From the NCBI GenBank assembly GCA_036365515.1, contig CM070877.1, forward strand, positions 68,372,022 through 68,436,021: a DNA stretch of 64,000 bases, in the 5' to 3' direction. Of this stretch, positions 10,755-22,470 are shown piece by piece. A program made the translations under genes and the position numbers. Below the pieces are notes generated by a model. The model worked only from the letters and a program-made list of their open reading frames with translations, ran no database searches and was not told the DNA's origin. Position 1 is the first letter of the stretch. Each line of letters opens with the position of its first letter. Origin of the DNA: Torymus aiolomorphi (lineage: Eukaryota; Arthropoda; Insecta; Hymenoptera; Torymidae).

Positions 10755-10983
10755 TGACGTTTCCGCCCATTGTGCGCCGACGTCCCAACAGCCGCACCAC
10801 GAGCTATGGAGAGGCAACGCGGCATCGGCGACGGGAGAGTTCCGACGCCGCTGCTATTACTGCGGCCGACCAGGGGTCTCCACCGACGTGAACTACCCGC
10901 ATGTCGCTCGGCACGATAAGTCGCGGCCGTGGTTCCACAACCGGGAGAAGCCACGTCCGAAATCCCCGCCAACCCGGGTGTAA
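10755..10983 (+). pseudogene. Gypsy A ORF3 C-terminus (C2H2 zinc finger), fragment
   Basis: The frame ending at TAA 10981-10983 encodes CYYCGRPGVSTDVNYPHVARH, a C-X2-C-X12-H-X3-H zinc finger, then RPWFHNRE and a short basic tail. It is homologous to the end of the minus-strand ORF at 52963-53849 and shows that the tail continues past a Trp codon that is a stop there. The stop overlaps the first bases of the LTR. Upstream sequence is lost, so this is the 3' remnant of an element. The zinc finger probably binds nucleic acid; which one is unknown. Confidence 0.75.
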
Positions 10984-11474
10984 GCCCCCTCTTCGGGGAA
11001 AATAAAGAGAGCAGTTAGCCCGGTTATATTTTGTGAATTGAATTGTTTCCTTCTTCTTTCGCGCAAATACCCCGTCCTTTTTCAGGAGAGCTCGCGCTGC
11101 CGTTGAAGACGTTGAACGTGAGGGAGCAGAGCAAACTCTCCGAGGGATAGTCCGTGTCTGGACGGGGGTTATAATGGTCAACGAGTGTTCATGCGCATGT
11201 ATGTATGCGTGTGCGTGTATACGAGGCTCGAACAAGCCGAGCCTCAACACGCAGCTACGGCACGCGCAAACCGAAACATGTAAACATCTCCCAACCTTGC
11301 ACGAAGGGCAAGGCCGGGAGATTCTCGCACATGCCGAGGAAGGAATTAGCCGGCAGTATCGCTTTCGCCGCAGCAGAGGATACCTGCCTAAATTCTGTGC
11401 TGAACGAAAGAGCCCGTTGTTCCTTGAGAGAGAGTGGCGTGCGTGCCCGGTGCAAGACGATTGAGCGTTCAGCC

Positions 11475-11598
<124 letters not shown>

Positions 11599-11699
11599 AA
11601 ATGCGCCGCGAGTGCAGAGATACAGAGGGCATCGGCAGAGAATGTGAGAGAGAGCACCGCGACCGGGCGCCAGCTACGGCCGAGTCGCCTCCCGGGAGC

Positions 11700-11703
<4 letters not shown>

Positions 11704-11770
<67 letters not shown>
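11704..11770. repeat. (GA)n microsatellite
   Basis: A second, pure GA array of about 67 bp in the same LTR. Both arrays correspond to short CT-rich stretches near 46735 and 46890 in the minus-strand LTR copy, so they grew after insertion. Confidence 0.98.
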
Positions 11771-11774
<4 letters not shown>

Positions 11775-12503
11775 GGCGCACGGCAGCCGACACGCCGAGG
11801 GCGTTCGCTCGTGCCCGTACGCATCTAATACGGAGGTAAGTCCTGGCGTGGCGAGCGCGTGCTCTCCCCGCGGACGACGTGCGTCCGGAGAGCGACACGC
11901 GGATGAGCGAGTGAGGCCGCCGACGCGCGCGCCAGCATCGATCGTGCGTGGCCATCGGCCGACGTCGGCACGAGCCGCTTTAACGTGCTCGTGTGTGTGA
12001 CCGCGCACACTCGTAGTTCGTGCGCGCGGGCGCACCACCCGTATTTCCGCGTACCTTTGACACGCGACGTGTATGTCAGTGAATTAAGGGCCCAAGGGGC
12101 ATTAAAGCGAAGGTTTCCTTTTACGTTTGTTCACGTATTATTTCGCGCGTCACCTTCCATACCTTTGCTGATTCGGTGGCTAGGTGAGACGGACACCACC
12201 GGACACCACCGGACATCACCTTCGCAGACGCGAGTACACGGTACTCGGGTATAGCTGAGTAGTCCGGGCAATACGCTCAGAGAGAGAAAGCGCGACGACG
12301 AAGTCGCGCCTTGTAACTCCGGTAAGTGCGGCTGCTGACGAAAGCAGCCGACGGTGAGCGATGGCGCGCAGCAGCGCGAGTGCGGAGGAGAGATCGTCGA
12401 GGTTCGTTACGAGCAAGGGCTCGCGCCTATCTTTTGCTGCGCCGTTCATCGACAACTCCGCGTTAAGAAAGCAAGCGACGCGGATAGAATTTACCCCGTT
12501 ATA

Positions 12504-13838
12504 AGCTTTACCTCAATATGTCATAAATAGACTAAAATATGGAGAAAAATTTACTTTTAATGAAAGCTTCGATAATAAATCAACGTTAGAATATGTTAAA
12601 AACCTAGAAAAGAACTTAAATTATTATGTAAACGTAGACAAAACAACAGAAATACGTAGTAAAATTCTTTCTATTCTGCAACAATTTCATAAAAAAGAAT
12701 TAACTACTACTGCATATAAGGAAAAAAAATTGATCTCCATAACACTATACAATTAATCAAAAATCACAAGACATTACTTGTTACCAAGGCTGATAAGGGT
12801 AATGCTACAGTAGTCATAGAAAAACCAGTTTATTTGGAGAAGATGAACAGCTTACTCCAAGATGAACGTTACTATAAAAAACTGAACGGCGATCCTTTAT
12901 CATCCTGGGAAAAAGAAACATCTAATTATATCAAACAATTAAATCTCAAAAACTTTATAGGTGATGATACAAAAATACAACATAAAATAGCACAAAAATG
13001 CAACACTTCTAAAGCCTACAGCTTGATAAAAATACATAAACAAAGTTTTCCCGTCAGACCGATTACTTCTACAATTAATTTACCTACATAGAATCTGTCC
13101 AAATTCTTTTCACAATTTTTACAAAGTAAATTGGAAAAACCAAAATCCCTCATTGACAATAGTTTAGAACTAAAATTAAAAATAGAAAAAGTGAAAATAC
13201 CTCCTGGACTCGATGTTATAAGTTTGGATGTAGTGAGCTTGTTTACTAATGTGTCTAATGAACTTATCTACGCTGCAATAGAAAAAAGATGGCCATACTT
13301 ATATCATTACGTAAATATGAGTTGCAGGGAATTAATAGATGTCATTCAATTTATAATCAAGCATAACCATTTCCAATTTAATAACGTCTTTTATTTACAA
13401 TTTTTCGGTTCGGGAATGGGCAATCCGATCAGTCCTATTTTGGCTGACATTTTCATGCAAGACCTTGAAAACTTTGCGCTATCTAAGCTATGCTTCGAAT
13501 CTGCTTTCTATTTTCATTACGTACATGATATCCTTTTGTGTGTACCAAGAAATATGATCGAATATACAAAAAACATTACTAATATGTAGAGTGAACATTT
13601 GCAATTTACAATGGAAAGATCACGAGAAAATAGAATTAGTTTCCTGGACATTGAAGTAATAGTTAAGAACAACTGCATTATAACAAATTGGTCTAGAAAA
13701 CCGACTTTCTCTGGGAGGTTATTGAACTTTCACTCAAAACATCCTAAGAATAATAAAATTGCAATTATTTACTCGTTGGTCGAGAATTGTTTTAGAGCAA
13801 AGTTACTAAAATTTTATGAGAAAGATATTAATAAATAA
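12504..13838 (+). pseudogene. Penelope-like element reverse transcriptase, broken
   Basis: Conceptual reading gives Penelope RT landmarks in order: LPQYVINRLKYG (about 12505), VTKADKGNATVVI (about 12785), YSLIKIHK (about 13020), ISLDVVSLFTNV (about 13220) and GSGMGNPISPILADIFMQDLE (about 13410). The catalytic box reads YVHD at about 13525 instead of YVDD, removing a metal-binding Asp. Stops occur near 13090 and 13587. These enzymes prime from chromosome ends or nicks and normally carry a C-terminal GIY-YIG nuclease, which is absent here but present at 31585-32247. The N-terminus directly abuts the Gypsy A LTR, so one element cut the other. Confidence 0.85.
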
Positions 13839-15690
13839 ATGAAAGCAATTATTTTTAAAGATTGATACTAGGCATTAATGTTATATGAAAATGTAAAGAA
13901 AAATTATTACAGCTGAACTGCGTTGTCAGAAATTAAAAATGTAAAATAGTTAAATAAATATAAGCTTTATAAGTTTAAAATTGGAAAATAATATTTTGTT
14001 GCAGGGTAAAGAAATGAAAAAGGTTTCCTTAAAATTCGTATTTTCGATGTTTGTACATGCTACGCAGCGTTTTAGGGAAAGATAAGAGTTTCCAGATGTG
14101 CAGGACACTTCCTGTATAGGTCCTCAGTAACGGTTTTCATAAAATGTATTATTTTATGTAATTGGTGAGATTTCTTATGCAAACTTTATAAAAACATTAG
14201 ATTATTCTTTCTAACTAATAATTCAATTATATTACTAAATTATTTTATTAAGTTAATACATTTTTCTTAGGTCTTCTATTGTTTATTTAAAATAGTTGAA
14301 ATTTAATTAATTGCTTTGAGTATCAATGTGTCAAAATACAACTATTGTTTAGTAAGAATATTTATCTAATGTGTATAGTTCATAAAATTTGCATTAACAA
14401 GTGGGAATCTCTTATTAATAGTGTTAATGTTTAATAAATGATAAGGAACATACAGATTATATTATACAATTTCTGAACAGGTTTACAATTTGAACTTAAA
14501 GACAAGTTAATTAATCTAAAAGAACTAAGCAAAAGGATTATTATTTACTATAAGCATACAATATAATAATGGTTTTATCAGCTCCTAATTTTTATTTAAC
14601 ATAATATAATCTTTACTTTAAACAAAATTAGTTTCCTAATTATAGTTATTGAGATATTTAGCGTTGTTCTAAAATAATATTCTTATGCTATAGTAGGTTG
14701 GATCCCAAAAGATGCTGGAAAACGCGTCTCCACGCAGGAAAACTGAGGAAATCTATTTTTAGATACGCCATGTACGTGAGGCAGATTGTACAGATAAACA
14801 CCCTCCTTTTCTCAGCACTTTCTTATTCTTAACAATCCTGAATATTTTACAAGTATGGGATTATTACTTTAGTAGATAATTGTGTGGCAAATTACTACAA
14901 AATTTGAATGAAAACGTTATGATTATTTGTTGGTAGTTATAAAATTTATCAATACTTAAAAAATCTAATTTACAATGGAGTTACATTCGATGAATTCATA
15001 AAAACAATCAGTTATACAAAATAAACCAAAGGTTGCTTCATGTAATATGATAAGTATTATAGTAATTATTTATCGTTTGTTAATAAAGATTCTTTTCATG
15101 CTTGAAGATCCCGTTCACAAAATGCCTATGGTTAGCTATAGAGCTATATTTAATGTCTGTTGCGTGTTAAAATAATTTTATATGTAACGGTTTGAGAGAT
15201 AATGTAAAATAATATTTCAACGTATAGTATAATTCATGTTTTGAAAATTCGGAAAAGCGCGTCGCTTAAAGCTAATTTCACAAATGCTGTACCCTATAAC
15301 TTTTCATCCCACGCTCGAACGGTTACTGGTTAATATATGTTATTCCTATTGTCAAACGGTCAATAACTGTTAAAACTAACCTAAAAATACAAAATATTCA
15401 GTCAAATATATATATGTATAATTGTGTTTATAATTAACGCAAAAAGTTGTTGGCGATTTGCACCCAAATTATCATTTAGAAGAATATTAACTATATTTAT
15501 AACTAGCGTATTAAAAATAAAAACATGCGCCGCGTCGCTGATTTTATGGAAGCTTGGGGAATTTCAACTAGCGCAGGTCACACCTACAACCCTTGATGCA
15601 ATAGTGTTGGTAGGGTAGTAGTGGTTCAGGGCTGCGATCATGTTTCGTCAAAATGTGAAATATATTTTTTTATATATATGTATGAAATAA
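13839..15690. other. AT-rich non-coding DNA
   Basis: About 1.85 kb of AT-rich sequence with frequent stops in all frames. I see no conserved coding sequence, RNA gene or clear repeat. A short, more GC-rich stretch lies at about 15245-15320. Confidence 0.6.
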
Positions 15691-15727
15691 TGTAGACGGT
15701 TCCGTCACAACAGGTTATCCGTCGCAT

Positions 15728-16075
15728 CTAGGACATTACTTTCTGCAGATCCTCTTTGACGCACTTGTGGATGTTACGTGCCTCACCGACCACTGCATCC
15801 ATCTTGTCTACATTCTCTTGAATCTTACTCAGTAGCTCGTATTCCTTCGACTCTGCTCCCTGGATGTGTTTCCAGGCGTCGAGTACTCTGTCTTTTGCAG
15901 CTAGACCTGCGCTTGTTGCTGCTCCTGTCGACGCGGCCAAGTTTGCCACCGCGCCGATAGCCTAGAAGTTTTGGTAGCCGTTTGAAAGCAGCTGGGGGCC
16001 AAAACCATTACCCCCAGAGCCTTTAGCGAGTGATTGGTCTCCTCCATATCCGAGTTGGAGACCTGCGGCAGCCAT
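15728..16075 (-). pseudogene. coding-like island, unknown product, one in-frame stop
   Basis: Reading from an ATG at 16073-16075, the frame has 37 codons rich in Gly, Leu, Asn and Gln, then TAG at 15962-15964, then 78 codons in the same frame ending at 15728. The second part is Ala-rich at first (VANLAASTGAATSAGLAAKD) and then looks helical and charged (LLSKIQENVDKMDAVVGEA). Roughly balanced GC content inside very AT-rich DNA and one shared frame across the stop suggest a once real gene. I do not recognise the family. A small structural protein of an RNA virus captured in the genome is possible, as is another retroposed gene. No homology can be tested here. Confidence 0.45.
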
Positions 16076-16083
16076 CGGGTCTA

Positions 16084-16224
16084 CTATATCCCGATCGGAA
16101 CCACCGGGGGACATCCGTTTACCGAGTTACCCTCATGGATAGTCATTTCCGTGGACTTACCACTCATTTTCGGTTTTATTTCGGGGTTCCTTCCCCTAGC
16201 TAGTTTTGGTTTACCCAGGGTATT
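16084..16224 (-). pseudogene. small upstream ORF of the same island
   Basis: A 46-codon open stretch, with ATG at 16165-16167, ends in a double stop (TAG TAG) at 16081-16086, only six bases before the ATG of the next frame. The stop-then-start spacing resembles coupled ORFs of compact viral or polycistronic RNAs. The peptide is hydrophilic (MSGKSTEMTIHEGN) with no recognised domain. Confidence 0.3.
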
Positions 16225-16319
16225 TTATTTCCCCGGTACTATTCATATCTGACGAGCTTTCCCCTATCTGCCGCCTGGGTAGGCGCCTGATGCGAGACTA
16301 GCAACTCGGCACAGGACCA

Positions 16320-17400
16320 CTTATTAGACTTATCGAGTACAACATTCTGTTAAAATTTCAAGAGGTTATGTTGCTTTGTTTCCGACAGAAAAATTATTAT
16401 TGAAAACAAGTGCGTTTTCTTTCCTTTCCCTGCCGGAAAAAGTTGATAGAAATCAATAGAAATCGATAAGACTCGCTATTGAAGTCGATAAAATCTCTTA
16501 TCGACTTGATGGTGAATCTTAATTCTATTTTCTGCATTAGAAATTAATAAAATGCGATAAAATCGATATAAGACAATATAAGTCGATAAAAATCTATAAG
16601 AAACATTACAATTGAAATCAATAAATAAAATTATAATTGAAAGCAATAAAAAGATCATCTTGAAATTCCATCGATTTCAATTGTGATTTTTCGTATAATT
16701 TTATCGGTTTATATTGACTTATATTGATTTTATCGCATTTTATCAATTTCTAATACAGAAAAAGAAGTTAAGATTCCTCATTCAAGTCGATAAGAAATCT
16801 TATCGACTTCTATCAACTTTTTCCAACAGGGTTACGATAACAGGAGTAAAAGTCAATGAATCGTTTTGAAATTTGGCAGAGAATTAGCCTTTCTATGTCT
16901 AAGGAGTCAGTTCTTTGCCCAAAAAAATCTGACCTTTGTGACCAAAGATATTTGAGGTTAAAATCTTTTTATAAAGAATATTCGATTGATTGATTCAAAA
17001 TTTTTACCACTTATTACACTTATCGAGTACAAAATTATGTTGAAATTTCAAGAGGTTATGTTGATTTGTTTCTGAGAAAAAAATTATTTTTGAAAACAAG
17101 TGCGTTTTCTTTCGTCAACGATATCAGGAGTAAAAGTCAATGAATCGTTTTGAAAATTGGCAAAGAATTAGCGTTTTTATATCTAAGGATTCAGTTCTTT
17201 GCCGAAAAAAATCTGACCGTTGCGACCAAAGATATTTGAGGTTAAAATTTTTTTATAAATTTCTTATATTTGCATTTTTAAAAAGAATATTCGATTGATT
17301 GACTCATTACACTTATCGAGTACAACATTGTGTTAAAATTTCAAGAGGTTATGTTGGTCAAAATTTTTTTACTCATTCCAAATTAGCCCCAAAACACAAA
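16320..17400. repeat. direct duplications of an AT-rich module
   Basis: The phrase ACTTATCGAGTACAACATT followed by TTAAAATTTCAAGAGGTTATGTTG occurs near 16327, 17018 and 17306. Between copies, GAAAACAAGTGCGTTTTCTTTC and AGGAGTAAAAGTCAATGAATCG recur (about 16403/16841 and 17092/17128). The module with GATATTTGAGGTTAAAA also occurs inside the element at 18462-20175. One duplicate carries a MITE, the other does not. Confidence 0.7.
16428..16831. mobile_element. 404-bp MITE with terminal inverted repeats
   Basis: The ends read CCCTGCCGGAAAAAGTTGATAG and, inverted, CCCTGTTGGAAAAAGTTGATAG. Complementarity continues inward through ATCGATAAG and AAAATGCGATAAAATCGATA. The neighbouring duplicate at about 17108-17128 lacks the insert and provides an empty site. 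No ORF is present. Confidence 0.8.
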
Positions 17401-17469
17401 TATAAAGTTTTAGGGCAAAATATGCAATAGTTCTATTTAATTTGTATATCATATATAAATAATAGTACA

Positions 17470-17690
17470 TTTCGATACTAGTGCGAGGATTTGATTTTCC
17501 CCTCGTGTGACTGTTTGCACCCGAGCGAAGCGAGGGTGAAAAGGTCACACGAGGAGAAAATCAACTTCTCACACAAGTGTCGAACCGTATTTTTTGACAC
17601 GACGTGCGAGAAGTGAGCTTTTTGCACGCATCGTTTAACGCAGCGTGCGAGAAATCGAACTTCTCGCACGGAGTTTCAAAAAATAATTAT
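17470..17690. repeat. cluster of nested hairpins
   Basis: Several inverted repeats follow one another: CCTCGTGTGACTGTTTGCACCC paired around CGAGCGAAGCGAGGGTG with GTCACACGAGG; GTGCGAGAAGTG; and GTGCGAGAAATCGAACTTCTCGCAC. The opening TTCGATACTAGTGCGAG recurs inverted near 24040. The segment is GC-richer than its surroundings and non-coding, probably a short foldback element. Confidence 0.65.
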
Positions 17691-17699
17691 TGTGTATTA

Positions 17700-18231
17700 G
17701 GGCATATCCCCGAGAAAGTAATTTCAGATTGAGTCCCGCGGCACCGTGTACTATGGGAACGATAATAATTGACTTTCAAAATATGAATTTCGTAAAAATT
17801 TCATAAAAATATCGATTCTTAAATATGAAAAAAACTACCTCTCTGTTAAATTTCAAAACGATTCGTTGTCTTTTGTTAAGAAGTATAACTTAGTTATTAT
17901 ATTTGTATGATTGTTACAATGATGGATTAACTTTAAACCACTAAGTCGAGCAGGATAGTAGTTAAATACCTGTTTCAAAATAAATATTTATTAGATTATT
18001 GCCAATACATACTTTTCTTTCTCAAACTAATGTATTTCTTAAAAATTTTTTATAACAATAATTAATTGCTTGTATAGGGTACATAAATGAAAAAACAAAA
18101 AAGATATTTTTTATATTCAGTCAAATTGTTTAACAAACAACAAAAATCCACAAAGAAAACAGTTTTATTTATTAGTAAAGTTTTGTTGAGAAATATTTAC
18201 TTTTGTTTTTTAAATTTAAAAAATGGAATCT
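17700..18231. other. AT-rich non-coding DNA
   Basis: Frequent stops, poly-A/T runs and nothing recognisable as a gene or repeat. Confidence 0.55.
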
Positions 18232-18285
18232 ATAAATTAGTTTGAGGAAGCATCTTGCCAATAAATTGGCAGCGGTTTTATGTAA
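18232..18285 (+). repeat. 3' end fragment of AGGAAGC element
   Basis: AGTTTGAGGAAGC followed by CCAATAAATTGGCAGCGGTTTT is nearly the same as the right end of the element at 18462-20175 (20130-20170) and the inverted copy at 25676-25725. It is a solitary end. Confidence 0.7.
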
Positions 18286-18581
18286 TGTTATAGCTATTTA
18301 TACCCAAATAAGGGTATACAATAAATAAGTTTGTTATAAATTAATCATTATTGCTATTATTTAACCTGGGCGTTTTTCCACCACCTATGCTATCTCCTGA
18401 CATTTTCACTTGCGCATTAATTATCAATTGTCATTATTATTAATAATTCATTTGATTTGTTGCTTTCTCCTAGAGGAAGCTTTGTGATAGAAATTTTTTG
18501 AGTTATTGTAAAAACATGTTATAAATGTTTTTCGAGGTGTTAGGAATCAAAATACATGATTTTTGAAAAATGTCTGTATGG

Positions 18582-18583
<2 letters not shown>

Positions 18584-18624
<41 letters not shown>
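18584..18624. repeat. (TG)n microsatellite
   Basis: About 20 uninterrupted TG units embedded at a fixed site of the AGGAAGC element. Confidence 0.98.
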
Positions 18625-18629
<5 letters not shown>

Positions 18630-19005
18630 CGAAGAGGTGGAGAATGCTTTTTACGCACCATGTCAAGAGCTGCTCGGAGCTCCCCGTGTGTGGGGCTCGC
18701 CAAGTTGATGGTCTAACTTGTCTGGTCAGATGGATGGACCAGATCCCGCTGTGCAGGACCCCTACCCACTAAACTCCAACCTCTTTGTCTTCCGTACGCC
18801 TAAATGAAACCCCCGCGGAACTGCCTCTAGGTATTACTTCGCGGGGGAGGCATTAGCTAATTTGCTCTTCCTTCTTGCTGTCATTCCCTACATCCCCCAA
18901 CTGATGTTAGTTGGTTGGAGGTTCAGGATAGGTTGCCTTCTTCTCTTCCTCTTGGTTATCGTCTTCTTCTTGCTGCATCGTCCAGTCGTCTTCTTCTTAC
19001 TGCAT
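18630..19005. other. GC-richer insert of unknown origin
   Basis: The base composition changes sharply. The segment holds a strong hairpin (CCCCCGCGGAA near 18811 pairing with CTTCGCGGGGG near 18837) and a pyrimidine-rich tail with CTTCTTCTTGCTGC repeats (about 18935-19005). It could be the 3' part of a short interspersed or LINE-derived element. I cannot assign it. Confidence 0.45.
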
Positions 19006-20175
19006 ATGGCTCCATGTATTAGCTCCAAATTTATAGACAATTTTGTATATGATATAGATAATATGTGTGCGAATTTTCATCAAGATCGTACGATTACGTT
19101 TTGAGATATTTGATTTTCGCAATTTTCGTATTTTACAAAGTCGTTTTCTTTGTCGCGTGATAACTAGAGAAAACAAAAATTGGTTTAATCATGTTGAAAT
19201 TTTGTGGAGATGTAGAGTCTATATATTATCGTACAAGTCCTTTAAGTAAAAGAATTGTCTCATGATTTTTATAGATATTTAAGGTTAAAATTCTTTTACG
19301 GTTTTTTTCAAAATTGTAATTTCTCAATGACGACTTCATGTATCAGCTTGAAATTTATAGACTATTTTGTATGCGATATAGGCAATACCTGTGTAAAATT
19401 TCATCCAGATTATATGGTTATTTTTTGAGATGTTTGATATTTACAGTTTTAGTATTTTTGAAAATGACTCTTTGTTGTCACACAATATAACTACATTAAA
19501 ATTGTTTTAATTTCTTTGAAATTTGGAAGAGATGTAGTGTTTGTATATTATTTATTAGAAGAGTCCTCAGTGTAAAAGTATTCGTTTATGAATTTCAGAG
19601 ATATTTGAGGTTAAAACTATTTTAGCCCTCTTTTAAAATCGTAATTATTCGGGAACGCATTTATGTATACTAGAAAATGGAAATAACATGCGCTATGCGC
19701 TATGCACCGATGCGTACATGTTGTATACCTGTTTTGTTTTATAATAGCCATTTATTATTTTTAAGGTTAGAACCTTTTTCTTACATCAGAAATTCCAGAA
19801 AGAGCACACAAGTGCGGGCAAATATATTACTAGAGACAAGTACCCTATATGTGTGAAATTTCACAAAGAATATATAATTTGAAGTAGAGGGTATTTAGGA
19901 ATTTTAAAAGGTTTTGACGATAATATTACAATCAATTATTTTATTTATTTTTCACACATAATTTAAAAAAAAAATTATACCTATTATTTTATTCATATTT
20001 TATACATAATTTAAAAATTAATACTTTTTAATCTTCATAAATGAATTTAGTTATTATTATGTCATAAGTTGTTGCAAAAATTATAAATTTTGTTATTAAA
20101 AATTCATTAAAGGAATAAGAAAATTAAGTTTGAGGAAGCCACGGGCCAATGAATTGACAGCGGTTTTTTTGTACT

Positions 20176-20954
20176 CATAAGAAAGTGCAGAATTTCTTAT
20201 TTAATAACATACTTTTTTCTTTTTGAAAACCAACTTTTAAAGTAACAAACTTTATTACTTTCCATCACAATTGATGTGATTCCTATTAACTGTCTTGTAA
20301 AATTGACTAATTTCAATAATTTTCAACTCAAAAAGTAGGTTGGCAACATATACTTAAAAAAATAGAGAACAATTCTTCAGATTTTAAAGAACTCGCTAGA
20401 ATTTTGTTACTTTCGAAACCCACTTTTTGATACATTACAGAACTACCTTAAGATTTAAATTGATGTTTAAATAAAACTATTTAAAATTATGATTATATTT
20501 TAAAGCGCCTATAATATAATATTTCGATTTTTTCTTTGTTGGCAGTAGCAACACATAATTATCGTGTGATGTTTTTAATTTAAAATTTGATCTGTTACAT
20601 GGTATACAAATTTATAATTTGACTATAATATCGTACAATGAATGTTTATGTTTATGTAAATGAAAAAAAATGAAAAACCGTAAATAACTTGTTGGAAAAT
20701 TAACCGCTCACATCAAGGAATAGATAATTAAAACCGTAAATATTGACAATGTAATAAGTCTGTTAAAGAAACTAAATAAATAGGAATCACGGGCATCATG
20801 TACTTAGCGACGCTCGGCAAATAGAAGCGTACGTGTGTTTTACGTCGTCTTTCGATTACACTTGTCGAGCTGACGTTTTCCCCACTCTTCACCGGCCAGA
20901 GGCAGTCTCACACATCATACTGATCGCGCATCATATAATACCTATTATGGGAGG
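20176..20954. other. AT-rich non-coding DNA with a GC-richer edge
   Basis: No gene is seen. About 20795-20945 is GC-richer and could be part of the neighbouring DNA transposon's flank, but it lacks a match to the transposon's other end. Confidence 0.5.
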
Positions 20955-22470
20955 CGCATATTTAGCGTAAAATACGCTCTGTTCAATTTGCATATAATCG
21001 TATGCTAAGTCTCTAAGAAAAAAAAATGAAATACATTTATCGATAGATTTTTTCCTGCTCTTTCCAGTGTTGCTATTGCTTTTACTCCGAAACGCTTCCT
21101 TCTGGTCGGAAATTCAAGTTGAAAGTTCAGAGTCATTTTTCTCAAAGTATATCATGTTTTTGTTTGAAAATTCATTTTATCATTCGAAAGTACAATTCTT
21201 GAGCTACAAAACCCAAATTTTTTGAGTTCAAGAAATGAAGGGTTGAACAGTAACAAGATTAAAAAGACAGCGGCGAACGGCCGGACGTGCTCTTCGCGCT
21301 GCGCCCGAGCGAGCTCTTTCAATCCTGTTAATTTCTAGTTAAATTTCTAATTTTTTTTTTTTATTTTTATTCGAATAGGTATGATACAATTGGGAAGTTC
21401 TTGATGCTGAAAATCGTTTTAAATCTAACTTTTCGGTATCTGCTAGTAATTTGATATAGTGAAACGATGGAGTTTCAGGCACTATTTTTGCTGAATCTAA
21501 CCGTTGTTTTAGTTTATGTATAGTTTTTAAATATTCATCTTTTGATGAAAAAAAGCAAACAATATTTTCAAAATAATTTGTTAACCTCTCGTAAAGATCT
21601 TGTGGCGTTGGTATATAATTATCGGATACTTCCCGCAGACTTGCCTGCCTAGCATTACTTTTTACGAAAGCACCAATTCCATCACACCCATTTTCTCCGT
21701 GAGCAGTCCGATGATAATGCCACTTCAACAGAAAAATCTTCATAGTGATGAAGAAGATTCTAGAAGTTGTGTATTTTTTAAACATTTACTTCTTTAACGA
21801 AATCAAAAACTTTTTTAATGTAATTAATATTTCTTGGATTAGGTAAAGTGCTACGGCATCATGAATTAAATTGTCTGAAAAAATTATCATTCTTTTGTGT
21901 TCAATTTTAGAATCCGATCTTTTATGGTAAATTACTATTGTCGTCAAACTACACTGATTATTATTATTATTATAGTAAAATAATTGCGCCACATCTTATC
22001 CAATGAAAGCATAGTTTTCTGAAAAACCTAGAGAAATTAAAATATTAATAAAAATGATATTTGAGAGCCCGCTGGGGCGCAGCGCGAAGAGCGCCCGCGG
22101 CCGCTCGCCTCTGCCTTTTTAATCTTATTACTTTTGAATCCTTAATTTCTCCAACTCGAAAAATTAGGGTCTTGAAGCTTAAGACTTGTACTTTCCAATG
22201 GTAAAATGCATTTTGAAAAAAGAACATGATATACTGTGAGAAAAATGACTTTGAACTTTCAACTTGAATTTTCGACCAGAAGAAAGCGTTTTGGAGTAAC
22301 AAGCATAGCACCATTGGAAAGAGCAGGAAAAATCTATCGATATATGTCTTTTGTTTTCTTCTGAGAGACTCCGCATACGATTATAAGCGAGTTAAACAGA
22401 GCGTATTTTACGCCCAAAAATGCGCCGCGCGCGCCTGCTGGCCCGCTTCTGCGGCGGACACTCTCACATG
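20955..22470 (-). mobile_element. DNA transposon with about 350-bp terminal inverted repeats
   Basis: The left repeat (20960-21310) and right repeat (about 22060-22420) are inverted copies. Shared outer block: GCGTAAAATACGCTCTGTT on the left and its complement at about 22395-22413. Shared inner blocks: ATCGATAGATTTTTCCTGC, the AAAACGC/GCGTTTT block, AAAGTACAA and TTGTTACTTTT/TAATCTTATTAC. Each arm ends inward at a GC-rich, CGCGAAGAGC-bearing stretch. The interior (about 21310-22060) carries a transposase remnant. A related fragment lies at 736-1339. I could not fix the target duplication. Confidence 0.8.
21339..21785 (-). pseudogene. transposase-like fragment with CDGIG motif
   Basis: The 148-codon frame contains KWHYHRTAHGENGCDGIGAF, then VKSNARQASL and an aromatic/charged stretch (LYERLTNYFENIV, LLADTEKLDLKRF). 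A His-Gly-(Lys/Glu)-x-x-Cys-Asp-Gly-hydrophobic-Gly motif followed by a short basic helix is something I recall from transposase-related proteins of insects, where a fuller enzyme surrounds it; this is recollection, not a search. The same motif is decayed at 736-810. Most of the expected enzyme is missing, so this is a remnant in a non-autonomous copy. Confidence 0.5.

Larger units (their letters stand above)
18462..20175 (+). mobile_element. AGGAAGC-bounded non-coding element, copy 1
   Basis: The left end is CTCCTAGAGGAAGCTTTGTGATAG and the right end AAGTTTGAGGAAGC, then CCAATGAATTGACAGCGG. The second copy, 25670-26990 on the other strand, has the same ends and also has a TG/CA microsatellite at the same internal place, preceded by TGTCYGTATGG. 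The interior holds repeated AT-rich modules (GATATTTGAGGTTAAAA and related). No long ORF exists, so it is non-autonomous. A GC-rich segment at about 18630-19005 is absent from the other copy and may be an insertion. Confidence 0.7.
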
